Shown in pieces: positions 43,084 to 50,522 of a stretch of DNA of 64,000 nucleotides; the stretch's first letter is position 1; each line of letters begins with the position of its first letter. The stretch is taken from NCBI RefSeq assembly GCF_963378105.1, contig NZ_OY726398.1:124001-188000 (forward strand), read 5' to 3'. The notes below the pieces were generated by a model. That model saw nothing but the letters and a program-made list of their open reading frames with translations, did no database searches and was not told the DNA's origin. This stretch comes from Mycolicibacter sp. MU0102 (GTDB lineage Bacteria > Actinomycetota > Actinomycetes > Mycobacteriales > Mycobacteriaceae). Made by a program: the position numbers and the translations under genes.

Positions 43084-43793
43084 GCAAGCTGGAACTGTTG
43101 AAAAAGCAACCCCTGTGGCGGGTGTTGGCGGTCGATATCGCCGCGCCGCTGGCCGCGGTCGGGGGCCTGCTGCTGGTGGGGCTGACGCTGGACTGGCCGG
43201 TCTGGTACGTGTCGCTCTGCTCGGTGCTGATCCTGCTGATCGTCGAGGGCATGGTGGTCAACTTCGTGCTGCTGCGCCGTGACGCGGTCACGGTCGGCAC
43301 CGACAATGAGCGGCCCGGCCTGCGCTTCGGGGTCGTCGGCCTGGCAGCGACCGCGCTGGTTGCCGCGGCAGTGCTCGGATACCTGCGCTGGACCGTTCCG
43401 GACCGCGACCTGGAGGTCGACTCGGGTGAGGCGGTCAAGACCGCCGTCGCCATGGCCGAGGCTGCGGCCACGGTCTCGCCGGCCAACCCGGACGCCTCGA
43501 TCGAGAAGGCTGCGACCTACATGGTTCCGGACCGGGTCAACGCCTTCCGGGAGAGCATCGGCCGGACCGCCACCGACATGGCCAACCGCAACATCGCGGT
43601 CGAGGCGCAGACGCTCAGCGCCGGTGTCGAGGCGCTCGGACCGTCGGCCGCGCGGGTCGCAGTTGTGATGCGCAGCGTGCAGACAGTCGCCAACCAGCAG
43701 GTCAAGCAGTCGGTTGTGCCGGTGCGGGTGACGCTGACCAAGCGCGGCGGTCAGTGGCTGGTCCTGGAGATGTCACCGATCCACGCTCGCTGA
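43080..43793 (+). CDS. omamB: Orphaned Mce-associated membrane protein OmamB (Rv0200-like)
   Basis: This 237-residue protein has three or four hydrophobic segments. Two lie at about 18-62 and another at about 82-105, followed by a periplasmic Mas domain ending QWLVLEMSPIHAR. The first helices are an extra membrane part not found in simple Mas proteins. It is translationally coupled to omamA and probably works with it on Mce transporters. Its stop codon forms the left edge of a hairpin shared with the convergent regulator gene. Confidence 0.83.
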   Translation: MSKLELLKKQPLWRVLAVDIAAPLAAVGGLLLVGLTLDWPVWYVSLCSVLILLIVEGMVVNFVLLRRDAVTVGTDNERPGLRFGVVGLAATALVAAAVLGYLRWTVPDRDLEVDSGEAVKTAVAMAEAAATVSPANPDASIEKAATYMVPDRVNAFRESIGRTATDMANRNIAVEAQTLSAGVEALGPSAARVAVVMRSVQTVANQQVKQSVVPVRVTLTKRGGQWLVLEMSPIHAR

Positions 43794-43818
43794 CGCGAGG
43801 GCGCAGCGCCCGGCGTCA
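43791..43818. terminator. Hairpin spanning both stop codons of convergent genes
   Basis: TGACGC (43791-43796) pairs with GCGTCA (43813-43818), and inner arms GGGCGC/GCGCCC extend the stem. The outer ends are exactly the TGA of omamB and the TGA of the minus-strand regulator. There is no U-run, so it would act as an I-shaped mycobacterial terminator. Confidence 0.6.
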
Positions 43819-44310
43819 ATCGGCGTCGGGCGCCCCGCGGGTCTGCAGCTTGACGAAGCGGTCGGACAATCGGCGCATCCGGATCATCAGCGAGGCCGGC
43901 GGGCTGACCGCGCCACTGAGGTAGTCGCCGAGCGTGTCGGCAGGAACCCCGACCCGCGAGGCGAACTCGTGCTGGCTCAATCCCGACCGCTCGATCAGCA
44001 CCCGCATGTGGCGCCCGACCTCCGCGCGCTCGTTGGCCTCCAGGTGTGCCCGGGTGCGGGCCAGGACCTCCGACAGGGCTTTGGCGATACCGAAGGATTC
44101 GGTGCCCTCCAGCACCTCTTCGACCTGGCGCGCGGTGCGGCCGTAGGGATCGCGCTTGAGTGCCACCACGATGAGCTGCCAGGTGGCGATGTCGCCGGTC
44201 TGCAGCGCAGCGCGGATAGCCGACGTGGGCCAGAACTCGACCGGCCGATCGGTGTCGCCGGACGGCTGCCGGGGCAGCGGCCCACGGCGTCGGTCCGCGG
44301 CCAACGTCAC
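43816..44310 (-). CDS. XRE-type DNA-binding protein (Rv0201c-like)
   Basis: This is a 164-residue protein. The C-terminal part (about 98-155) is a helix-turn-helix of XRE/Cro type: LIERSGLSQHEFASRVGV then DTLGDYLSG. The N-terminal part has helices with ALKRDPYGRTARQVEEVLEG. The GTG at 44310 overlaps the mmpL11 stop and has GGAGGAGG upstream. It is co-transcribed with mmpL11 and could regulate this locus, which is an inference from position. Confidence 0.8.
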   Translation of the reverse strand: MTLAADRRRGPLPRQPSGDTDRPVEFWPTSAIRAALQTGDIATWQLIVVALKRDPYGRTARQVEEVLEGTESFGIAKALSEVLARTRAHLEANERAEVGRHMRVLIERSGLSQHEFASRVGVPADTLGDYLSGAVSPPASLMIRMRRLSDRFVKLQTRGAPDAD

Positions 44311-47294
44311 CTCGCCTCCTCCAGCATCGCCACGGCAACTGCCAGGCAGCGCCCTTGGACGTGTTCCCAGTCTGTACTCGCCCCAAGCGCATCGTCGCCG
44401 GAGGTGTAGTCGCCGCGTGCGGTGGGCTCCGGATCGGCGAGTCGACATACCAGCTGGGTGGCCATCCAGTGTCCGTCGGCTGGTTGACCAGAGTAATACG
44501 CATCAATTTCGCTGAGTGCGCCAGCAACGGTTTTCGGGCCCAGCGCATCGGCAAGCTCAGCAAGCCCGGCGTAGTCCCGCGGACTGTTGCGCGCCAACAC
44601 CAGGTAGCCCGCCAAGCGCAGCGTTTCGGCGCCGGTGGGGATCTGCAGCCGGTCACCGGTGGGCAGCTGGACGGCGGCGGCTTCCATCGGCCGGCACCGG
44701 GTCAACGCCGGGACATCGAGCCCGATCTCGGTGGCCGCCCATGACTCGGTTTCCAGCGCGTCGAGGGCGATGGCGAGCCGGCGGCGCCACACGGTGACCG
44801 GGTGAACCGGACGGATGGTGCGGGGCTGCGCCCGGACCGTTCCGGTACGCGATTGCCAGCTGCCCGTCAGCCGAGCCAGTGCATGGCTCACCACGGTGCC
44901 TCCGGAGGGAGCCGGCCCGGCAGTGACCGGCACCGCTTGGATCTTGCTGGTCGCCATCTCGGCAACCCCGCAGCCACGCAGTGCCAGCGGGTCGCTGACG
45001 CAAACCGCGTCGGGAACCAGCCCTTTGAGCCGGGCCGCCGACTTAACCACGACACGAAGGTCGGCGCTGGGTGTGATCAGGGCGGAGATGTCATCGGGTA
45101 TCACCACGACGTCACCCAAATCCACTGTGGGTAGCGGCTTTTCGAAGTCAACCGACGGCAGGATCCGGGCCAGCCAGCGCGGCAGCCACCAGTTCCACTC
45201 CGCGAACATCGCCATCAGCGCGGGAACCAGCACCAACCGCACCACCGTTGCGTCGACTGCGATGGCCACCGCACAGGCCACCCCCAGCTCGGCGACCAGC
45301 GGCATCCCGGCAAATGCGAAGCCGATGAAGACCGCGATCATGATCAGGGCGGCGCTGGTGATGGTGCGCGCGCTGGTGCTGACCCCGTAGGCGACGGCGT
45401 CGTGAGTGTTTCCGGTCTGCAGGAACCGCTCTCTGATGCGGGTCAGCAAGAAGATCTCGTAGTCCATCGACAAGCCGAACGTCATCGCCAGCACGAGGGG
45501 CGGGATGAACGTGTCGATGGAACCGGTCGATGCGAAGCCGAACCGTTCCAGCCAACCCCACTGGAACACCGCGACCAGGCTTCCGTACGCAGCAGCCACC
45601 GACAGCACCGTCATCACGACGCCCTTGAGCGCCAGCAACACCGACTGAATCGAGACCAGCAACATCAGGAAGGCGATCAACGCCACGAACACGAACACCA
45701 TCGGTTCGGCCGCTGCAACGCGGTCGTCAAAGTCCTTGATCAACGCGGTCGGTCCACCGACATCCACCTGCACTGCCGGCGAGCCGGCCGCCTCCGGCAG
45801 GTGTTCACGCATCCAGTCGACGGTTGTCCGCGCGGCCATGTCCTCGGGATCGACGGACAGTACCGCCGACAGCAGGCCGCTGCTGTTGTCGTTGCCGAAG
45901 ACCGGCGGGGACACCGAAGCGATGTTGGGGGCCTGCGACATCTCCTGGCGGATGGCGGCAAACGTCTCGGCGTGGGCCGGCGCCGACGCATCCGCGCCCG
46001 GGATGGTCACCAACACCCGGACCGGTCCCAGCGCCCCCGGACCCAGGGCTTGGGCCGCTGCGGCCACCCCGCCCCGGATCTCGTGGGAAGAATCGAACTG
46101 GCGAAGCATGCTGTTGCCCAGCGACAGCGACAGCGCCGGCGCCGCGAGCGCCAGCAGGAATCCCGCAGCCACCAACGCCGAGGCCCAGGGGCGCCGCATC
46201 ACCGAAGCCGTCCAGCTGGTCCAGAACCGGGACTGGATGGTCTGCGGGCTGCGCGCCCAATGCAGCAGCGCCGACCGCTTGGCTACTGCTCGGCCGAACA
46301 AGGCCAGCACCACCGGGGTCAGGCTGACCGACGCCAGCACCGCCACCGAGACAGCCAGGATCGCTCCGGTCGCCATCGACACCAGCACCGGCGTGTTGAT
46401 CAGATAGATCCCGGTCAGGGAGGCCACCACGGTGAGACCCGACAGCACCACCGCCAGCCCCGACGTCGCCATCGCCGCGTCGACGGCTTCCTGCGGCTGG
46501 CGGCCGGCCCGCAGTTCCTCGCGGTAGCGCATCAGAATGAAGAGCGAGTAGTCGATCGCCAGGGCGATCCCGAACATCGACACCGTCGACGTGACGAACA
46601 CCGACATCGTGGTGAACAGCGACAGCAGATAGACCAGCCCCATGGTGACGATCACGGTGCCGATCCCCAGCGCCAGCGGGATCGCGGCGGCCGCCAGTGA
46701 GCCGAACACCGCCAGCAACACGACCAACACGATCGGCAGGTTCCATCGCTCTGCTGCGCCGATGTCCTGCTTGGTCTTCGCCGACGCTGCGGCGCCGAGG
46801 GCGCCCTGCCCGATCACGTAGAGGTTCACCGAACCGTTTTCGACCCGGCCGGGATGTTCTCCTTCCACCCCCAGCTTGGTGCGCAGCTTTTTGGCGACGT
46901 CAACCGCGCCGGTGTTGTTGAAGTCCACTCGCAGGGACACCACGTACGGCCGGTCGGGCCGCGGCGGCGGCTGTGTCGTATCCGGCAGCACCGTCACGCT
47001 GGGAACTTCGCCGGCGGCCCGCTGGAGCAGTGCGACGGCATCTGTCATGTCCCGGTAGGTGGCGTCGGCGCGGGGTGCGGCCACCAAGGCCAGCGGTGAG
47101 GCGCCCTGCTCGGGAAAATGGTCCTCGAGCTGGTACTGCACGTGCAGCGATTGCGATCCCTGGACCTCGAAGCCGCCACCGGTGAGGTGGCCGGACTGGG
47201 TGGCGGCCAGGTAGAGCGAGGGGATCACAGCAAGTAACCACCCTGTGAAGACCACCCAGCGGAATCTGCGCAGGTTGCTGCTGAAGCGCATCAT
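44307..47294 (-). CDS. mmpL11: RND lipid/haem transporter MmpL11
   Basis: This is a 995-residue MmpL transporter with twelve predicted helices in two groups of one plus five. Each group has the RND proton-relay Asp-Tyr pair: GIALAIDYSLF and GLSMDYEIFLL. A soluble C-terminal domain of about 280 residues follows. MmpL11 exports wax esters and long-chain acylated glycerols to the envelope and is linked with haem uptake. The ATG at 47294 begins MMRFSSNLRRFRW, like MmpL11 elsewhere; open sequence upstream is not conserved. The haemophore gene lies divergently upstream. Confidence 0.93.
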   Translation of the reverse strand: MMRFSSNLRRFRWVVFTGWLLAVIPSLYLAATQSGHLTGGGFEVQGSQSLHVQYQLEDHFPEQGASPLALVAAPRADATYRDMTDAVALLQRAAGEVPSVTVLPDTTQPPPRPDRPYVVSLRVDFNNTGAVDVAKKLRTKLGVEGEHPGRVENGSVNLYVIGQGALGAAASAKTKQDIGAAERWNLPIVLVVLLAVFGSLAAAAIPLALGIGTVIVTMGLVYLLSLFTTMSVFVTSTVSMFGIALAIDYSLFILMRYREELRAGRQPQEAVDAAMATSGLAVVLSGLTVVASLTGIYLINTPVLVSMATGAILAVSVAVLASVSLTPVVLALFGRAVAKRSALLHWARSPQTIQSRFWTSWTASVMRRPWASALVAAGFLLALAAPALSLSLGNSMLRQFDSSHEIRGGVAAAAQALGPGALGPVRVLVTIPGADASAPAHAETFAAIRQEMSQAPNIASVSPPVFGNDNSSGLLSAVLSVDPEDMAARTTVDWMREHLPEAAGSPAVQVDVGGPTALIKDFDDRVAAAEPMVFVFVALIAFLMLLVSIQSVLLALKGVVMTVLSVAAAYGSLVAVFQWGWLERFGFASTGSIDTFIPPLVLAMTFGLSMDYEIFLLTRIRERFLQTGNTHDAVAYGVSTSARTITSAALIMIAVFIGFAFAGMPLVAELGVACAVAIAVDATVVRLVLVPALMAMFAEWNWWLPRWLARILPSVDFEKPLPTVDLGDVVVIPDDISALITPSADLRVVVKSAARLKGLVPDAVCVSDPLALRGCGVAEMATSKIQAVPVTAGPAPSGGTVVSHALARLTGSWQSRTGTVRAQPRTIRPVHPVTVWRRRLAIALDALETESWAATEIGLDVPALTRCRPMEAAAVQLPTGDRLQIPTGAETLRLAGYLVLARNSPRDYAGLAELADALGPKTVAGALSEIDAYYSGQPADGHWMATQLVCRLADPEPTARGDYTSGDDALGASTDWEHVQGRCLAVAVAMLEEAR

Positions 47295-47623
47295 GAACTG
47301 CTGGATTTCGTCTCTCCCCGCTCTCGCCCGCACTGGTGCGTCGCGTGCAGCGAGCCTACCGCAGCAACCTGTTGCGCTGGCCGTTTCTGTCGCCTCTGAG
47401 CTGCTCCGATGCCGTCCGGGAACCACACTGTGACCAGGCTGACCTGTGCTCGGGTGGCAGCATCAGGTGGTTACTGTCAGGATGGGGAAAAGGCCGTCTT
47501 TCGATCTGCCGTTGCTGCCGGGGGGCATCGCGCGCACACCAGACCATCGTCGAATCGCTATCCGCAATGTGGCGGGACTCGTCGGGGGCCGATCGGAGAT
47601 CTCGCCAGTCGTGAGGAGAATTC
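47295..47623. promoter_or_regulatory. Divergent promoter region between mmpL11 and the haemophore gene
   Basis: About 330 bases without a convincing gene. On the minus strand TAGGCT (47358-47353) could be the mmpL11 -10. On the plus strand TACTGT (47472-47477) is a weak -10, and GAGGAGA (47612-47618) is the Shine-Dalgarno sequence for the haemophore. I looked for an iron box and saw none. Confidence 0.4.
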
Positions 47624-48169
47624 GTGAACATCACCCGCGCCACCGTGCGTCGCAGTCTGTCGGGCAAGGGCGTCCTAGCTGCCGTGCCTGTCATTCTGGG
47701 CGGGGCCGTCACGGCCGCGCTGCTGGCCACCCCGTCGGCGCCCTCGGCGACCGCCGGCAAAGATCCCTGCGTGGCGAGCGAGATCGCCCGGACCATGGGC
47801 AAGGTCGTTACCTCGACCGGTGACTATCTGGACTCGCACCCGGACACCAACCAGGTGATGACCGGTGCGCTGCAGCAGCAGCCCGGCCCGCAGACGCTGG
47901 CAAACCTGAAGGCGCACTTCGACGCCAACCCGAAGGTCGGGGACGACCTGGCCAAGATCACGGCGCCGGTCCAGGAGGTGACTGACCAGTGCAAGCTGGC
48001 GATCAGCCTGCCGCAGGTGCTCGGGCTATTGCAGGCCGTGCAGGCTCAGGGCGGCCTGCCGGGTGGCGGACTGCCTGGCGGCCTGCCCGTAGGCGGCCTG
48101 CCGGTGACCGGCCTGCCGGTGAGCGGACCTCCGGCCGGTGCGGTGACCCAACCGATCGCGGTTCGCTGA
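47624..48169 (+). CDS. Secreted haem-binding protein (Rv0203 orthologue) with GGLP-rich tail
   Basis: This is a 181-residue exported protein. A signal peptide (about 1-44) is followed by a small helical domain with Cys49 and Cys123, then a low-complexity tail of about 40 residues rich in GGLP. The haem-site residues Tyr68, His72 and His98 keep the exact spacing of Tyr59, His63 and His89 of M. tuberculosis Rv0203, which passes haem to MmpL3 and MmpL11. The known protein ends near LMQAVQ, so the tail here is an addition. It overlaps the convergent gene on the other strand by 167 bases. Confidence 0.86.
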   Translation: MNITRATVRRSLSGKGVLAAVPVILGGAVTAALLATPSAPSATAGKDPCVASEIARTMGKVVTSTGDYLDSHPDTNQVMTGALQQQPGPQTLANLKAHFDANPKVGDDLAKITAPVQEVTDQCKLAISLPQVLGLLQAVQAQGGLPGGGLPGGLPVGGLPVTGLPVSGPPAGAVTQPIAVR

Positions 48170-49277
48170 GGACCGGCGCGTACTCGTCGGTGTCGTGGTC
48201 GGCCGCGTTGTCGGTGCGGAAGACGAAGAAGAACACCAGCCAGCCGGCGGCTGATATCAGCACCCAGCTGATCATCCGGTAGATCAGCACTGCAGAGATC
48301 GCGTCGGGCAACGTCAGCCCGCTCGACACCAGGCCCGGCACCAACACGGCCTCCACCACCAACAGGCCACCGGGGATCAGCGGAATCGTCCCCGCCGCGC
48401 GGGCGGCGGCGTAGGCCACCGTCAAACCGGCCACCGACGCCCGCCCACCGGCGGCATAGGCGGCGCACGCCAGGCAGGCGACGTCGGCGACCCAGTTGAA
48501 CAGTGACCAGCCGAACGCCGTCGACAGGTCGCGGCGGCCCAGACTCACCGACTCCAGTTGGCCCAGCAGCCGGCGCCAGGTCGCCAGCCCGGCGTCCAGG
48601 GGCCGGGCACGCATCGAGTTGAACCAGGACAGCACGCGAACGCCGATACCGTCGATCAGCTCCGGTCGTGAGGCGACCGCCTGCGCCAGCAGTAGCAGCG
48701 CGATGAAGCCGCCGAGGGTGAACAACAGCGAGAACGGGTTGCTACGGGCCCCGAGGAGGAACGCGCCGCCGAGGCCCAGCACGGCCAGCCCGACCGCCTG
48801 CAGTACCCCCGACATCACCAGTTGCCATGACGCCACCACCGGGGTCGCACCCCAACGGCGTTGCTGCCGGTACAAGAAGGTCGCCGACAGCACCGGGCCA
48901 CCGGGCAGGGTGGTACTGAGCGAGTTAGCGGCGTAGAAGGCGGCCTCGGACTGCCGTTGCGATACGTGCACACCGGCCGAGCCCAGTAGCGTCCGCTGGA
49001 TCTGCGCGAAGCTGTGCATCGATGCCGCCGCGGCCACCACCGCTCCGAGGAGCCAGCGGGCGTCGGCACGGCAGAGACTGCACCACGCGGCGGAAACCTG
49101 ATCCCACACCAGCACGAGTTCGACCGTGAGCACGACCGCGACCAGACCCACCAGGACGGGGCGCACCCACCGGTATTTGCCACCGGGGCGCTGTGGAGAC
49201 GAGGGTTCTCGCCCGCCGACGCCATGAACGACGACGTCGGGATCGACGCAGTCGCGCGAAACGGGGGCGTGGGGCAC
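48003..49277 (-). CDS. Flippase-like integral membrane protein (Rv0204c-like, LPG synthase TM family)
   Basis: This 424-residue protein has about eight hydrophobic helices and the signature GTIPLIPGGLLVVEAVLV. It resembles the membrane half of MprF/lysylphosphatidylglycerol synthase (PF03706). Proteins of this type flip or anchor lipids; the substrate is unknown. The last 55 residues are basic, low-complexity and antisense to the haemophore tail, so the true C-terminus or the overlap deserves caution. The start is a GTG at 49277. It stands between mmpL11 and mmpL3, as in M. tuberculosis. Confidence 0.82.
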   Translation of the reverse strand: MPHAPVSRDCVDPDVVVHGVGGREPSSPQRPGGKYRWVRPVLVGLVAVVLTVELVLVWDQVSAAWCSLCRADARWLLGAVVAAAASMHSFAQIQRTLLGSAGVHVSQRQSEAAFYAANSLSTTLPGGPVLSATFLYRQQRRWGATPVVASWQLVMSGVLQAVGLAVLGLGGAFLLGARSNPFSLLFTLGGFIALLLLAQAVASRPELIDGIGVRVLSWFNSMRARPLDAGLATWRRLLGQLESVSLGRRDLSTAFGWSLFNWVADVACLACAAYAAGGRASVAGLTVAYAAARAAGTIPLIPGGLLVVEAVLVPGLVSSGLTLPDAISAVLIYRMISWVLISAAGWLVFFFVFRTDNAADHDTDEYAPVLSEPRSVGSPHRPEVRSPAGRSPAGRLRAGRQAVRHPAGRPEPARPAIARAPAAG

Positions 49278-49343
49278 GAATTTAAAGGTTAGCCGCGGTA
49301 CGTCGATATTCGGCTACCTGATGTGCACCCGCTGCGGCATCGT

Positions 49344-49349
49344 TACGCT
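49344..49349 (+). promoter_or_regulatory. Candidate -10 for a leaderless permease transcript
   Basis: TACGCT ends exactly seven bases before the A of the ATG at 49356, with no ribosome binding site. The same hexamer and spacing occur before the Rv0183-like lipase. Confidence 0.45.
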
Positions 49350-49355
49350 ACCGGA

Positions 49356-50522
49356 ATGTCAGCCAGCGCAGACGAATCCGTACATCCAACGGTGCGCAAG
49401 GCGGCCGCGTGGGCCTGGCGCTTGCTGGTGCTGTTCGCCGCGGCACTGCTGGTGCTGTTGATCATCAGGCGCCTTGAAGTGATCGTCGTTCCGGTGGCGA
49501 TCGCGATGATGATGTCGGCTCTGCTGCTGCCCGGTGTGGACTGGTTGGCCCGGCACGGGGTGCACCGGGGGCTTGCGGTGTTCCTGCTGCTGCTGAGCGG
49601 TCTGGCGGTGCTCGCCGCGCTGCTGAGCTTCGTCGTCGACCAGTTCATCGACGGGGTGCCCGAACTGGTCGAGCAGGTCACCCAGGTGATCAACTCGACT
49701 CAGCACTGGCTCGTCGAGGGGCCGCTACACCTGAGCAGTGAACAGATCGACAGCGCCGGCGATACCGTGGTCAATGGCTTGCGCAACAATCAGGCGAAGC
49801 TGACCAGCGGCGCCCTGTCCACGGCAGAGACCGTCACCAAGATCATCACCGGCGCCTTCGTGGTGCTGTTCACGCTGATCTTCTTCCTCTACGGCGGCCG
49901 CGACATCTGGCGGTTCACGGTGAAGTTCTTCCCGAGCCAGGTGCGCGAGCGGGTGCACGCAGCCGGCATCGCGGGATTCGAATCACTGATCGGGTATGTG
50001 CGGGCCACGTTCCTGGTGGCGCTGGTCGACGCCCTCGGTATCGGAATCGGCCTGGCCGTCATGGCCGTGCCGTTGGCGTTGCCGCTGGCCTCGTTGGTGT
50101 TCCTGGGCGCCTTCATCCCGCTGGTCGGTGCGGTGCTCACCGGGTTGCTGGCCGTACTGGTCGCCCTGATCGCCAAGGGCTGGATCTACGCTCTGGTCAC
50201 CCTGGGACTGATCATCGCGGTCAACCAACTCGAAGCCCATGTACTGCAGCCGCTGGTCATGGGGCGTGCCGTCTCCATCCACCCGCTGGCAGTGGTGTTG
50301 GGCATCTCCACCGGCGGAATCCTGGCTGGCATCGTCGGTGCGCTGCTCGCGGTCCCGACCATCGCTTTCATCGATCGGGCGGTGCGGGTACTGGTCGGAA
50401 CCTCAGATTCGGGCGCGCCGGCCGATCCGGATGCCCCGGACGACGCGACTGTCGAGACGCCGAAAACAGCAGCCGACGACGTCAGTACCGACCCTCCCGA
50501 CGCAGCAGTTCAGCAGCGCTGA
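49356..50522 (+). CDS. AI-2E family transporter (Rv0205-like)
   Basis: This 388-residue membrane protein of the AI-2 exporter/YdbI-YhhQ superfamily (PF01594) has about seven helices. Its conserved core is FLGAFIPLVGAVLTGLLAVLVAL then NQLEAHVLQPLVMGRAVSIHPL. Family roles are diverse (signal export, Na+/H+ exchange), so the substrate is unknown. The C-terminal 40 residues are acidic and disordered, and overlap the 3' end of mmpL3 by 41 bases. The ATG at 49356 is supported by the -10 seven bases upstream. Confidence 0.86.
   Translation: MSASADESVHPTVRKAAAWAWRLLVLFAAALLVLLIIRRLEVIVVPVAIAMMMSALLLPGVDWLARHGVHRGLAVFLLLLSGLAVLAALLSFVVDQFIDGVPELVEQVTQVINSTQHWLVEGPLHLSSEQIDSAGDTVVNGLRNNQAKLTSGALSTAETVTKIITGAFVVLFTLIFFLYGGRDIWRFTVKFFPSQVRERVHAAGIAGFESLIGYVRATFLVALVDALGIGIGLAVMAVPLALPLASLVFLGAFIPLVGAVLTGLLAVLVALIAKGWIYALVTLGLIIAVNQLEAHVLQPLVMGRAVSIHPLAVVLGISTGGILAGIVGALLAVPTIAFIDRAVRVLVGTSDSGAPADPDAPDDATVETPKTAADDVSTDPPDAAVQQR

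Noticed and set aside
47295..47623. Iron-dependent regulator box between mmpL11 and the haemophore
   Set aside because: I looked for an IdeR/Fur-like AT-rich palindrome and found none.
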